Positions 25,325 through 34,217 are shown, counted from the first letter of the stretch. The stretch is DNA of 64,000 nt from Streptacidiphilus rugosus AM-16 (GCF_000744655.1 NZ_JQMJ01000004.1:930001-994000), one strand, 5' to 3'. Numbers and translations: made by a program. The notes: a model not told the origin generated them from the letters alone.

Positions 25325-27840
25325 CGATCGATCAGCACTACTGGCAGGGCGCCTGGGTGGACGACACCGAGGCCGACGGGCGACTGGACCGGCTCGGCGA
25401 CGACGTGCGGACGGCGCTCGGGCAGCGGCTGAGCCCGCTGGTCGTGCTGGCCGCCTGCGACCGGCTGGCCGCCGACCTGACCGACCCGCACGGCGCCCGC
25501 TCGCTGCGCCTGGCCGCCGCGCTGGAGGCCTCGGGCGTGCCCGCCCACGAGGCCGCCCGCACCCTGCGCGACGTCACCGAGGCGCTCGGCCGGGAGCCGC
25601 TGGAGGCCAAGCTCACGCGTGAGCTCGGCGGGATCGACCCGGGCCGGCTGGCCCGGTTCGACTTCCGCCGCGAGATATTCGAGGCCTGGCTCCCAGTCGG
25701 ACTGCTGGTCCACGTCGCCCCGGGCAACGCCCCGGCCGCCGGCGCGCTCAGCGTCGTCGAGGGCCTGCTGGCGGGCAACGTCAACGCGGTCAAGACCAGC
25801 GGCGGCTCCCGGTTCACCCAGCTGCTGCTGGCCGACCTCGCGGAGCTGGACCCGAGCGGGCTGATCGCCACGCACACCATCGTGCTCAACTTCCCCTCCA
25901 GCCGGGTCGACTGGCTGCGGCGCATGTGCGAGCAGGCGGACGCGGTCGCCGCCTGGGGCGGCGAGGAGGCCGTCGCCGGGGTGGCGGCCCTGGTGCCGCC
26001 GGGCTGCCGACTGGTCGACTGGGGCCCCAAGCTGTCCTTCGGCTACCTGACCGAGGACGCGTGGTCCTCGCCGGAGACGCTGCGCGGGATCGCCGACGAC
26101 ATCTGCCGACTGGACCAGCAGGCCTGCTCCAGCCCCCAGGTCGTCTACCTCGACACCGACGACCCCGAGGAGGTCTTCGCCTTCGCCGGGCGTTTCGCCG
26201 AGGTCCTCGGCCGCGCCGTGGCCGAGATCGCCCCGGCCCCGCCAGCGCTGCTGGAGCGCGCCGAGATCAGCAACACCGTGCTCGTCGCCCGGCTGGAGGA
26301 GCACCTGGGCCTGACCCGGGTGCACGAGGGGGCGGACGGCACCTGGCGGGTCCTGGCGGACACCCGCAGCGCGCTGCGGGCCTCCCCGCTGCACCGCACG
26401 GTGTGGGTGAAGCCGCTCCCGCGCACGCGGATCGTCGAGGTGCTGCGGCCGATGCGCCGCTACCTGCAGACGGTCGGCCTCGGCGCCTCCCGCGCCGACA
26501 CCGCGGAGCTGGCCCAGGCCGTGCTCGCGGCGGGCGCCCAGCGCGTCACCGTCCCGGGCAGGATGCTGGACAGCTACGACGGCGAGCCGCACGACGGCGT
26601 GTACGCGCTGCAGCGCTACAGCCGCAGGGTCGACGTCCAGTTGGGCGCCGCCTTCGCGGGCGACGCGTGCCTGGACGACCTGGTCGCGGCCCGCGAACTG
26701 ACGCCGCCGCACGTCGAGGTGGTGTCCAAGAGCGACTTCGAGCTGCTGCAGGACGACCTGAGCCGGGCGGAGGTCTTCTTCCGCAGCGGGGGCAGCTCCG
26801 GCGCGCCGAAGCTGTCGGCGTTCACCTGGGACGACTACCACGAGCACATGCGCTGCGGTGCGGAGGGACTGCTCGCGGCGGGCTTCGACGTGCGCACCGA
26901 CCGGGCGATGAACCTGTTCTTCGGCGGGCTGCTCTACGGCGGCTTCTCCAGCTTCTTCTCCGTGCTGGAGACCCTGCAGGCCGTGCAGTACCCGATGGCC
27001 GCCCAGGACGACCACGCGCTGGTCGCCCGCTCGATCGTCGAGCACCGGGTGAACGCGCTCTTCGGCATGCCCAACTACCTGATGCGCGTCTTCACGGAGG
27101 GAGAGGCCGAACTGCGCGCCTACCGGGGCGTGCGCAAGGTGTTCTTCGGCGGCGAGCACTTCCCGCAGGCGCAGCGGGACTGGCTGCGCTCGGAGTTCGG
27201 CGTCGAGGTGGTCCGCTCGGCCGCCTACGGCAGCGTGGACGCGGGCCCGCTGGGCTACCAGTGCCAGGCCGCCCCGGACCGGGTGCACCACCTGTTCAGC
27301 GGGCTGCAGACGCTGGAGATCCTCGCGGTGGAAGAGGACCGTCCCACGGCGGTGGGCGAGACCGGCCGCCTGGTCTTCACCGCGCACACGCGGCGCGGCC
27401 AGCGCCTGGACCGCTACGAGATCGGCGACCTGGGGCGCTGGGTGCCCGGCGACTGCCCGTGCGGTCGCCGCACGCCCCGCTTCGAGCTGCTGGGCCGCTT
27501 CGGGGACATCTTCCGCAGCGGCAGTCACTTCCTCAACGTCCGCCGCTTCGTCGCCGTGGCCGAGGAGACCCTCGGGCACCGCGGCGCCCTGCAGATCGTG
27601 CTGGACGAGGACGCCGCCGGGGAGTCGCTGACGGTACGGCTGGAGGCAGAGGCGGACCCGCTACCGCAGGAGGCCGCTCGACAGGCCTTCCTCGACGGGT
27701 ACCCCGAGCTCGCGGCCGCCGTGCTGCGCGACCGCCTGGTGGAGCTACGCGTGGAGCACCTGCTGTCGGACGCCTTCGAGCGCACCGCCGCCAGCGGCAA
27801 GCTTCCGGCCGTGGCCGACCACCGCATCCGCAACCGCTGA
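25321..27840 (+). CDS. Fused LuxC-type acyl reductase and LuxE/PaaK-like adenylation protein
   Basis: An 839-aa fusion starting at ATG 25321 (ATGA overlap). Residues about 1-430: LuxC/acyl-CoA reductase (PF05893) with the NADPH-binding region (LLVHVAPGNAPAAGAL, NVNAVKTSGG) and a likely acyl-accepting nucleophile Cys269 in DQQACSSPQVVYL. Residues about 450-839: LuxE/phenylacetate-CoA-ligase-like domain with P-loop FRSGGSSGAPK (489-494 core), YGSVDAGPLGYQC, LDRYEIGDLGRW and a CPCG pair. Standard bioluminescence systems use separate LuxC, LuxD and LuxE; fusing a reductase to a second activation domain is unusual. Reduction of a fatty acyl chain to aldehyde, with substrate bound or pre-activated on the same chain, is the likely chemistry. 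Substrate chain length is unknown. Confidence 0.83.
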   Translation: MTIDQHYWQGAWVDDTEADGRLDRLGDDVRTALGQRLSPLVVLAACDRLAADLTDPHGARSLRLAAALEASGVPAHEAARTLRDVTEALGREPLEAKLTRELGGIDPGRLARFDFRREIFEAWLPVGLLVHVAPGNAPAAGALSVVEGLLAGNVNAVKTSGGSRFTQLLLADLAELDPSGLIATHTIVLNFPSSRVDWLRRMCEQADAVAAWGGEEAVAGVAALVPPGCRLVDWGPKLSFGYLTEDAWSSPETLRGIADDICRLDQQACSSPQVVYLDTDDPEEVFAFAGRFAEVLGRAVAEIAPAPPALLERAEISNTVLVARLEEHLGLTRVHEGADGTWRVLADTRSALRASPLHRTVWVKPLPRTRIVEVLRPMRRYLQTVGLGASRADTAELAQAVLAAGAQRVTVPGRMLDSYDGEPHDGVYALQRYSRRVDVQLGAAFAGDACLDDLVAARELTPPHVEVVSKSDFELLQDDLSRAEVFFRSGGSSGAPKLSAFTWDDYHEHMRCGAEGLLAAGFDVRTDRAMNLFFGGLLYGGFSSFFSVLETLQAVQYPMAAQDDHALVARSIVEHRVNALFGMPNYLMRVFTEGEAELRAYRGVRKVFFGGEHFPQAQRDWLRSEFGVEVVRSAAYGSVDAGPLGYQCQAAPDRVHHLFSGLQTLEILAVEEDRPTAVGETGRLVFTAHTRRGQRLDRYEIGDLGRWVPGDCPCGRRTPRFELLGRFGDIFRSGSHFLNVRRFVAVAEETLGHRGALQIVLDEDAAGESLTVRLEAEADPLPQEAARQAFLDGYPELAAAVLRDRLVELRVEHLLSDAFERTAASGKLPAVADHRIRNR

Positions 27841-27848
27841 CGGCCACT

Positions 27849-27880
27849 CCGGGTCGGACGGTCCCCGCCGTCCGACCCGG
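27849..27880 (+). terminator. Strong hairpin inside the lux-like operon
   Basis: A perfect 13-bp inverted repeat (27849-27861 and 27868-27880) with a 6-nt loop begins 8 nt after the stop of the LuxC fusion and 45 nt before the PaaK-like start. It may end most transcripts or attenuate expression of the last gene. Confidence 0.8.
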
Positions 27881-27924
27881 GGGCCGCCGACCATCCCACG
27901 AGACGACACGGACACGACCCGACG

Positions 27925-29199
27925 ATGAACCATCACCAGACCGCGGACCTGATCGCCTTCGCGCGCGAGCACTCGCCGTTCTACCGTGACCTGTACGCCG
28001 ACCTGCCCCCTGCGACGACCGAGCTCACCGCGCTGCCCCTGGTCGACCACTCCGCCTTCTGGGAGGCCCACGGCACCACCACCAGCCGGATCCTGACCGG
28101 GCCGCACGACGACGGCATCGTGTTCAAGACCGGCGGCACCACCGGCGCGCCCCGCGTCTCCCGCTACACCCGTGCGGAGTGGCGCGCGATGTGCCACCGC
28201 TTCGGCGAGGGCCTGCCCGCCGCCGGGCTGCTCCCCGGGGACCGGGTGGCCAACCTCTTCTACGCGGGCGAGCTGTACTCCAGTTTCGTCTTCACGCTCA
28301 ACCTGCTCCAGGAAGCGCCGATCCCCACCGTCCAGCTCCCCATCGGCGGCGCCGCACCGCTGGACTCCACCATCGCCACCCTGCGCGACTTCTCCGCGAC
28401 GGTGCTCGCCGCCCCGCCCACCTCGCTGTGCCGGCTGGCCCGCGAGGTCGTGGCCGAGCAGGGCACGCTGCCGGACGTGCGCCTGGTCCTCTTCAGCGGC
28501 GAGGCCTTCTACGGCGACCAACTCGCCCTGCTGGCGGAGGCGTTCCCCTCGGCCCAGGTCCGCTCCATCGGCTACGCCAGCGTCGACGCGGGCATCCTGG
28601 CCGGCCCGGTGGCCGACGAGCCCGACGCCCGCATCCACCAGGTCTTCACGGCGGACAAGATCGTCGAGCTGCTGGACCCGGTCACCGGTGAGCCGATCGA
28701 GCAGCCCGGCCGCCCCGGCCGCGTGGTCGCCACGGACCTCGCCCGCCGGCTCATGCCGATCATCCGCTACCCGGTGGGCGACCTCGCGGAGTGGGTGGAC
28801 TTCCCCCGGCGACGCTTCCGGCTGCTCGGCCGCTCCGAGGAGGGCGCCCGCGTCGGCCCGGTGACCGTCTACCTGGAGGACCTGCGCACCCTCGTCTCCA
28901 CGGCCGACACCCACCACCACGTCGCCGACCTGCAGATCGTCCTCCGCCACCACGCCGAACGCGACGAACTGGTCCTGCGCCTGGCGTTCTCCGACGCCAA
29001 CGCCCCCGACGCCGGGGAGCAGGCAGCCCTGGCCCGGGCGCTCACCCTCCGCCTCGCCGACACCCGCCCGATGTTCGACTCCCACGTCCGCAGCGGCCTG
29101 ATCCACCCCCTCGCGGTGGAGTGGGTCCCCGCCACCGACCTGAAGGTCAACCCCCGCACGGGCAAGCTCGTCCGCCTCCTGGACGAACGGATGGGCTGA
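27925..29199 (+). CDS. PaaK-like adenylate-forming enzyme, last gene of the lux-like operon
   Basis: A 424-aa protein of the phenylacetate-CoA ligase/adenylate-forming superfamily, starting at ATG 27925. P-loop FKTGGTTGAPRVS at residues 67-79 (TGGTTG 69-74), YASVDAGILAGP about 215, IIRYPVGDLAEW about 280 and a C-terminal lysine in WVPATDLKVNPRTGKL in the position of the catalytic A10 Lys. N-terminal HSPFYRDLYADLP resembles LuxE/PaaK openings. It is shorter than most ligases, so it may activate a substrate only as far as the adenylate or load a carrier. It is in the same direction as the LuxC fusion across a hairpin, and its substrate is unknown. Confidence 0.82.
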   Translation: MNHHQTADLIAFAREHSPFYRDLYADLPPATTELTALPLVDHSAFWEAHGTTTSRILTGPHDDGIVFKTGGTTGAPRVSRYTRAEWRAMCHRFGEGLPAAGLLPGDRVANLFYAGELYSSFVFTLNLLQEAPIPTVQLPIGGAAPLDSTIATLRDFSATVLAAPPTSLCRLAREVVAEQGTLPDVRLVLFSGEAFYGDQLALLAEAFPSAQVRSIGYASVDAGILAGPVADEPDARIHQVFTADKIVELLDPVTGEPIEQPGRPGRVVATDLARRLMPIIRYPVGDLAEWVDFPRRRFRLLGRSEEGARVGPVTVYLEDLRTLVSTADTHHHVADLQIVLRHHAERDELVLRLAFSDANAPDAGEQAALARALTLRLADTRPMFDSHVRSGLIHPLAVEWVPATDLKVNPRTGKLVRLLDERMG

Positions 29200-29297
29200 G
29201 CCCTGTTCCATCCGGCTGGAATGTCCCGCAGACAATCTCCGTGGCGTCCACAGCCGGGCCCTCCGTGGACCGGGATCTGCGGCAGCGATTGAGGGGG

Positions 29298-29612
29298 TCA
29301 GGCTGCGTGGATCTCGACTGTGCGTCCGTCGGGATCGCTGAGAATGTGGCCTCCCGGGGTGAGTGGCGGAGTCGCCGTCGCGCCGTCGATGGCAAGGCCG
29401 AGGCGGAGGGCGGAAGTCTCACGTCCTTGGCGGGCTGGGTAGAGCTCGAACACCATGCCGTCCGGGAAGACCGCGGCGTAGTGCACGGGACCCTGGCCGT
29501 GCCGCTCTGCGGTGAAGGCCAGGCCGAGGTGCTGGTAGAACTGCAGGCAGTCCGCAAGCCGCGGTGAGTACAGCACCAACAGGGTCACGCCGACCGGTTT
29601 CGGGTCACTCAT
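29298..29612 (-). CDS. VOC (glyoxalase/bleomycin-resistance) family protein
   Basis: A 104-aa protein starts at ATG 29610-29612 with AGGAG upstream. It has the beta-alpha-beta-beta-beta VOC half-repeat (VTLLVLYSPRLADCLQFYQH, then VHYAAVFPDGMVFELYPA and HILSDPDGRTVEIHAA). VOC metal ligands would be His/Glu at the strand ends; the pattern H..FELYP..VEIH is compatible. It is convergent with the lux-like operon and stands alone. The substrate cannot be predicted: drug binding, glyoxalase-like isomerisation or dioxygenation are all possible in this superfamily. Confidence 0.83.
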   Translation of the reverse strand: MSDPKPVGVTLLVLYSPRLADCLQFYQHLGLAFTAERHGQGPVHYAAVFPDGMVFELYPARQGRETSALRLGLAIDGATATPPLTPGGHILSDPDGRTVEIHAA

Positions 29613-30015
29613 AGGCTCCTGGCCTTTGCTGATGTCGACGGGGATGAACGTATCGCAGCAACTGCCGAAGGGGGCGGGCGAGTTCTGCGGATTGCATGGG
29701 TCGCTGCGACCCGTTCCGGGCCGCGACGGCATCGGCGATCGCGGTCCGGGCCAAGGGCTGGACGTGCGCCGCCGGAGCCGGCACCGCGGGGCCCAGGCCG
29801 CGCCGCCTCCGGACTCCACCTGTGACGGCACCGGCTCCCGCGGTCCGCGCCACCGATCGAGCGGGTCGGGTCTCGGGGCCGTCTCTCCCGGGTCTCATCC
29901 GCGTGCCAGTTGGGGCGGATCGCTGCTGGGAGCGTTGTGGGAGGAGGCGGTGGCCGGGTTCCATGGTCCCGATGCCGTGCAGGGGCGGCAGACGCCTGAC
30001 CGTTCGGGGGAACAC
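29613..30015. other. Intergenic region, no gene seen
   Basis: About 400 bp between divergent genes. Open frames here have low coding character and no ribosome binding site. Promoters for the VOC gene and membrane protein gene must lie here, but I found no clear -35/-10 pair. Confidence 0.35.
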
Positions 30016-30603
30016 ATGTCGAGCACGCCCGTCCTGCCATCGACCCAGCCGGCGAGCGGCACCCGCCCTGCCTGGGTCGGACTCCGGTGGTTCGCCCTCG
30101 TCTTCGCCGGCCTCTACGCCCTGCTGTGCCTGTGGCGCCTCGGCTGGACGGTCCACGAGAACAGCCTGCTGACGACCGTCAACGACCGGCATCCCGGCTC
30201 GATGATGAAGAATCTCCAGTCCGAGCTCAGTCCGGAGATCATCTTCGCCGCCGCCCTCTACGCCACCCTGGTGCCGATGCTGCTGTTCTCCGTCTCGTTC
30301 GCACTCTCGGCCCGGCTGGACCTTCTCGGCGCCTGGCAGAACCCACGAGAAGTCACGCGCCACTGGGGCGCCTACCTCTACCTGGTCGGCCTGCTGGGTA
30401 CCCTGCTACTGCTCGCGGTGCTCCCCGGCCAGGGCTACAACCCCTACCCCAATCCCTTTCCCCGCCCCGACACCGACGGAGGGATCGTGGCCGCCGGCCA
30501 CCACGTCGAGCTGTCGATGGGCCTGCACGCGCTGTGCGCCGTGCTCCTGATCGCGGGCCTGATCGGGCTACGCCGACGGATGGGGCGTGGATCCGCCGGC
30601 TGA
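30016..30603 (+). CDS. Integral membrane protein of unknown function
   Basis: A 195-aa protein starts at ATG 30016. Four transmembrane helices are visible: WFALVFAGLYALLCLWRL, IIFAAALYATLVPMLLFSV, GAYLYLVGLLGTLLLLAVLP and LHALCAVLLIAGLIGL. The loop between TM1 and TM2 (HENSLLTTVNDRHPGSMMKN) and the Pro/Asn-rich loop before TM4 (YNPYPNPFPRPD) are the only distinctive features. No known domain. It stands alone, with the ABM-like and VOC genes nearby on the other strand. Confidence 0.7.
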   Translation: MSSTPVLPSTQPASGTRPAWVGLRWFALVFAGLYALLCLWRLGWTVHENSLLTTVNDRHPGSMMKNLQSELSPEIIFAAALYATLVPMLLFSVSFALSARLDLLGAWQNPREVTRHWGAYLYLVGLLGTLLLLAVLPGQGYNPYPNPFPRPDTDGGIVAAGHHVELSMGLHALCAVLLIAGLIGLRRRMGRGSAG

Positions 30604-30647
30604 GGCGGCTCGAGCCAGGCCGGCTGGGCCGGCGCGCGAGCGTCAGC

Positions 30648-30905
30648 TCAGGGCGCCCGCCGGGCAAGGTCGCCGCCTGGGAGGGAGTATGAGCTTGTAT
30701 CAGTTGTGACGTCGGGACTGCTGTCTGAGATGAGCCGAGCCATCATGCGATGCCGCTCCCAAATGCGTGGGCAGTCCTCCTCTACGAGCTCGGGGAGGAC
30801 CTGCTCAAGCTCGTGGAGGAGGACCCTGATGGCGTTCAGATACCGCGCGTCGAAGGACTGGCGCCAGGTGCAGCACCGCCCGATCGTCGCGCGACCGATG
30901 GCCAA
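30648..30905 (-). CDS. Weakly supported small ORF
   Basis: An open frame of 85 aa (start chosen at ATG 30905) with a helical middle part (NAIRVLLHELEQVLPELVEEDCPRIWERH) and no recognisable family. It has no clear Shine-Dalgarno, and an in-frame extension upstream lacks a start. The surrounding 30604-31036 stretch otherwise shows nothing. It may be a fragment of a former gene rather than a functional one. Confidence 0.25.
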   Translation of the reverse strand: MAIGRATIGRCCTWRQSFDARYLNAIRVLLHELEQVLPELVEEDCPRIWERHRMMARLISDSSPDVTTDTSSYSLPGGDLARRAP

Positions 30906-31036
30906 TCAGGACACGGTCGTGGCGCAGACTCTTGAAACGAGGTGCGCCGCATCGCTCAGCAGGGTCCCGCCAGCAGGGCATCGATGAGGCGATCTACGTC
31001 ATCCGGACGTCATCCCGCCAAGCACCTCATTCTGGA

Positions 31037-31351
31037 CTACGGGATTTCCGGTTGCGGGGTGATCCACTCGTCCACCACGTCGAAGATGTCGAACGTGGAT
31101 TCGATGTCGAGGTCATGGAAGAGGCGCGGCGCCGTTGATCCCATGGGCGACGCGCGCATCGCCTCCATGGAGGTCCGGTCCCGCCAGAGGGTCTGGACCC
31201 GCCAGTGGCCGTCCTGGCCGCGCAGGAGTTCGGTCTGGAGGAGGCCGTCGGGGTGGGGCTGGGCGACCAGGCGGTGGTAGGCCGCGATCAGTTTGGCCTC
31301 GTGCTCCGCCGGAAGGCTCAGGTTGGCCTCGACCAATACCCAATTGATCAT
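31037..31351 (-). CDS. Antibiotic biosynthesis monooxygenase (ABM)-like small protein
   Basis: A 104-aa protein starts at ATG 31349-31351 (MINWVLVEANLSLPAEHEA). The pattern of a small alpha/beta protein with a LLQTELLRGQDGHWRVQTLWRD beta-strand pair and DRTSMEAMRAS helix fits the dimeric alpha-beta barrel (ABM) fold, in which many quinone- or haem-acting enzymes and stress proteins are found. No catalytic residue can be assigned. Downstream, it ends in a short acidic/proline tail (WITPQPEIP). Confidence 0.72.
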   Translation of the reverse strand: MINWVLVEANLSLPAEHEAKLIAAYHRLVAQPHPDGLLQTELLRGQDGHWRVQTLWRDRTSMEAMRASPMGSTAPRLFHDLDIESTFDIFDVVDEWITPQPEIP

Positions 31352-31804
31352 GCGCAACCCCAGTCGGAGAGTCCGGCGACGAGCCCCTTCCACCACGCTA
31401 GGCCCGAGCCGCGCGGCCCGCGCGGTGGCCGGGCCGTGGGTGCGACGGGGGAGCTACTGGCCTCGGCTCGTCAGGGCGAGGTCCCCGCACGCAGGGTGGC
31501 CGAGCGCGACGACGCCGATCTGGCGGCGGTCGCCCTGGGCCGACTCGAAGCCTCGTCCGCAACGACTCAAGCGCCTGCAGTACCGGCCAGACATCCTCGA
31601 CGGCTTCATAGCCGGCACCGGTCTGACCCTCGACAACCCACCCACACTCGGACGAGCCGAAGTCAGGATGTGGACGGGAGCGGGCGGGCGTGTCGAAGTG
31701 GCGTGCTCCACCAGCTGCCGGGTCCGCTGGCCTCGGCGAGTTCTTGCTGCCCGCCCGCGCCGCGCTGGTGCCGCTCCCCGATCGGCGCCCACCCGACACC
31801 GCAC
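31352..31804. other. Intergenic region with a possible decayed coding fragment
   Basis: About 450 bp. On the plus strand, 31560-31640 encodes RLKRLQYRPDILDGFIAGTG followed by LTLDNPPT, which reads like a real protein C-terminus but lacks an upstream start or coding continuation. I cannot name its family. No other gene signal is seen. Confidence 0.3.
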
Positions 31805-32245
31805 TCACTGCATGCAGAACTCGTTGCCCTCCGGGTCCTGGAGCGTCACGTGGAACCCGGCGGGCTCGTCGACCCGGTACAGGACGGTGGCTCCGAGGGC
31901 GGTGAGCCGCTCGGTCTCGGCGTCGAGGCGGTCGGGGCCGACGTTGAGATCCAGGTGCAGCCGGTTCTTGCCTGCCTTCGCCTCGGGCACGGTCTGGAAC
32001 AGCAGGCGGCGGCCCGAGTCCTCGCGGGTGCTCCCCGGCAGTACGGCGGCCGCGGCGGCGGACCAGGCGAGCCGGCCGTTGTGGGTGACGACGTCGGTGT
32101 CGTCGGCGTACCCGGCGTCGAGCGCTGCGCGGACGGCGGGTTCGTGGTCCTCGACGGCCCAGCCGAGGGCAGCGGCCCAGAAGTCGGCCAGGCGGTGGGG
32201 GTCGGCGGCGTCCACGGCGATCTGGAATCTCACGGGAGAGGTCAT
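31805..32245 (-). CDS. VOC family (Glyoxalase_6-like) protein
   Basis: A 146-aa protein starts at ATG 32243-32245. RFQIAVDAADPHRLADFWAA, RLLFQTVPEAKAGKNRLHLD and HVTLQDPEGNEFCMQ are the standard motifs of the actinobacterial Glyoxalase_6/VOC group, where FWAxALGW opens and DPEGNEFC closes the domain. It is a single VOC module and probably dimerises. Convergent with no neighbour; substrate unknown. The upstream frame extension is not supported. Confidence 0.87.
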   Translation of the reverse strand: MTSPVRFQIAVDAADPHRLADFWAAALGWAVEDHEPAVRAALDAGYADDTDVVTHNGRLAWSAAAAAVLPGSTREDSGRRLLFQTVPEAKAGKNRLHLDLNVGPDRLDAETERLTALGATVLYRVDEPAGFHVTLQDPEGNEFCMQ

Positions 32246-32435
32246 GCCGCCACGATAGTGACTGATACGAGGATGAACGGAAGTGAGCAACAGGGTCCGC
32301 AACCGGCTCGAACGCCTGCCGAGTCCACGTCCTCCGAGGGGGTGTCGCTCGGCAGCCTGTGTCCGCACCGTCTCCCGGCGCCACTGTCCTGCGGCGGTCG
32401 GCCCGCCGTCTTGTGGTCACCCTGATGTGCCGGGG

Positions 32436-33416
32436 TCAGTAACGGCTCGGGAGGGAGCGCGGGAGTCCGAACCAGGGCAGGAGGGTGGTGTCGAAGCGGG
32501 TCAGCGCGCTGATGCGGTCGCCCGCGAGAGTGAGGACGAAGACGCCGGTGCCGTGGCTGATGCCGTGGGCGGTGCGGAGGTACGCGCCGAAGGCCGGCTG
32601 GCCGTTGGCCCGGGTGGGGACCAGTTCGAAGCTCCGGCCTGCCCGGAAGACCGTGGTGCAGAAGCGGGCGGCCGCCTCCCGGCCCTCGTACTCGAAGGGG
32701 ACCGGGGGCATGGAGATGAAGACGTCGTCCGTCAGCAGGCTCACCAGCGCGTCGAGGTCGGCGGACTCCCACGCGCGGACGAACTCCGCCACGATGGCGC
32801 CCTCCGCGGCCGAGCCGGACCCCGGCGCGGGCGCGGGCTGTCGGTGTTTCAGGGCGGCGCGGGCGCGCTTCAGAGCGCTGCTGACCGAGTCGACCGTCGA
32901 GTCCAGCATCGCGGCCACCTCGTCGGCGTGGAACCCGAGGACGTCGCGGAGGACCAGAACGGCGACCTGGCGGGGTGTCAGCGTCTGCAGGGCCGTCACG
33001 AAGGCCAGGGAGACCGACTCGGCCTGCTCGTAGCGGGCCTCCGGCCCCAGCGGCGCGTCGACGAGCGGTTCCAGCAGCGTGTCGGGGTACGGCTGCAGCC
33101 AGACGACCTCGCCGAGCCGGGTCGGCTCCGGCGGTTCGACCTGCGGCACGTCCCACTCCCTCGCCCGCCGCCGGCTCGCCGAGCGCCGCGCGTTGAGACA
33201 CCGGTTGGTGGCGATCCGGTACAGCCAGGTGCGCAGCGAGGCCCGCTGCTCGAAGCCGCCGAGCCCACGCCAGGCGGCGACCAGCGTCTCCTGCAGGGCG
33301 TCCTCGGCGTCCTGCAGCGATCCGAGCATCCGGTAGCAGTGCACCTGCAGCTCCGCGCGGTACGGCTGAACCAGGGCGCGGAACGCCTCGCCGTCCCCTG
33401 CCCTGGCCTTCGACAT
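32436..33416 (-). CDS. ECF sigma factor with C-terminal SnoaL-like domain
   Basis: A 326-aa RNA polymerase sigma factor. ATG 33414-33416 (MSKARAGDGEAFRALV) is used; GTG 33429-33431 is an alternative. Region 2 covers residues about 5-75 (HCYRMLGSLQDAEDALQETL, then LRTWLYRIATNRCL), region 4 about 125-180 (LTPRQVAVLVLRDVLGFHAD, MLDSTVDSVSSALKRA). A SnoaL-like/NTF2 domain (about 200-326) follows, the hallmark of ECF groups with C-terminal regulatory extensions that replace an anti-sigma factor. It is divergent from the DHFR-like gene at 33585, which is a likely target. Signal unknown. Confidence 0.92.
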   Translation of the reverse strand: MSKARAGDGEAFRALVQPYRAELQVHCYRMLGSLQDAEDALQETLVAAWRGLGGFEQRASLRTWLYRIATNRCLNARRSASRRRAREWDVPQVEPPEPTRLGEVVWLQPYPDTLLEPLVDAPLGPEARYEQAESVSLAFVTALQTLTPRQVAVLVLRDVLGFHADEVAAMLDSTVDSVSSALKRARAALKHRQPAPAPGSGSAAEGAIVAEFVRAWESADLDALVSLLTDDVFISMPPVPFEYEGREAAARFCTTVFRAGRSFELVPTRANGQPAFGAYLRTAHGISHGTGVFVLTLAGDRISALTRFDTTLLPWFGLPRSLPSRY

Positions 33417-33584
33417 CAGATCGCCCGCCACTCCTGTGCCACCTCTCTCGCGTACGACGTGCCCGTCCACTCCGTACCGACACCGGTCGGCGCGTGAACC
33501 GGGCGGCCGGCACCCGCCCGGTTCCGCCGATGCGGCGGTGTCCACCTCACCGGTCGCCCGACCACCGAGCAGAGGAGCACCGCC

Positions 33585-34217
33585 ATGGGAACGATCGTCG
33601 TCTTCGAGAACGTCTCACTCGACGGAGTGACGCAGGACCCGACCGGCGAGGAGGGCTTCGGCCGCGACGACTGGCGCGCCCGCCTCGCCCCGGGCGACCG
33701 TGCGGCGTGGGCCGAGCTCATCCTCGACGACGCCTCCCGCGCGAAGGCGCTGCTGCTGGGGCGACGGAGTTACGAGTTCTTCGCCGCACGGTACCCGCAC
33801 CGCAGCGGCGCGCTGGCGGACAGGCTGAACGGCCTGCCCAAGTACGTCGTCTCCGCCACCCTGACCGATCCCGCCTGGAACAACGCGACGGTCCTGGCCG
33901 GTGGCGTCGTCGACGAGGTTTCGGCGCTGAGGGAGAAGGTGGACGGCGAGATCCGCGTCTACGCCAGCTCCCACCTCGTGCACACCCTGATGGAGCACGA
34001 CCTCGTCGACGAGCTGCGCCTGGCGGTCTTCCCGCTCGTGATGGGCGCGGGCGACCGCGTTTTCGACCAGAAGGGCGTCCCTGACCCCAGGACCCTGCGC
34101 CTGGTCGACACCCGTCGGGTCGGCGACGGCCTCGCCCACCTCACCTACCGCTGTGTCCCGAGCGGCAACGCCACGGCGACCGCGTCGGCCGACCGGACCG
34201 GTCGCCGTCGGGGGTGA
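33585..34217 (+). CDS. Dihydrofolate reductase family (RibD C-terminal-like) protein
   Basis: A 210-aa protein starts at ATG 33585 (MGTIVVFENVSLDGVTQDP). Residues 1-195 fit the DHFR/RibD C-terminal fold: SLDGVTQ at the substrate loop, KALLLGRRSYEFFA with the NADPH-binding Gly-Arg, LPKYVVSATLTDPAWNNATV, and DELRLAVFPLVMGAGDRVF. Members act as NADPH-dependent reductases of unknown substrates. It is divergent from the ECF sigma gene, a common pairing in actinomycetes that suggests sigma-controlled expression. The last 15 residues are low complexity. Confidence 0.88.
   Translation: MGTIVVFENVSLDGVTQDPTGEEGFGRDDWRARLAPGDRAAWAELILDDASRAKALLLGRRSYEFFAARYPHRSGALADRLNGLPKYVVSATLTDPAWNNATVLAGGVVDEVSALREKVDGEIRVYASSHLVHTLMEHDLVDELRLAVFPLVMGAGDRVFDQKGVPDPRTLRLVDTRRVGDGLAHLTYRCVPSGNATATASADRTGRRRG

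Noticed and set aside
23001..29199. Full bioluminescence operon with luciferase
   Set aside because: No LuxA/LuxB or flavin monooxygenase gene is present in or next to the operon, nor a LuxD-like thioesterase.
30648..30905. Confident gene call for the 85-aa leftward ORF
   Set aside because: No ribosome binding site and no family match. It is kept only as a weak feature.
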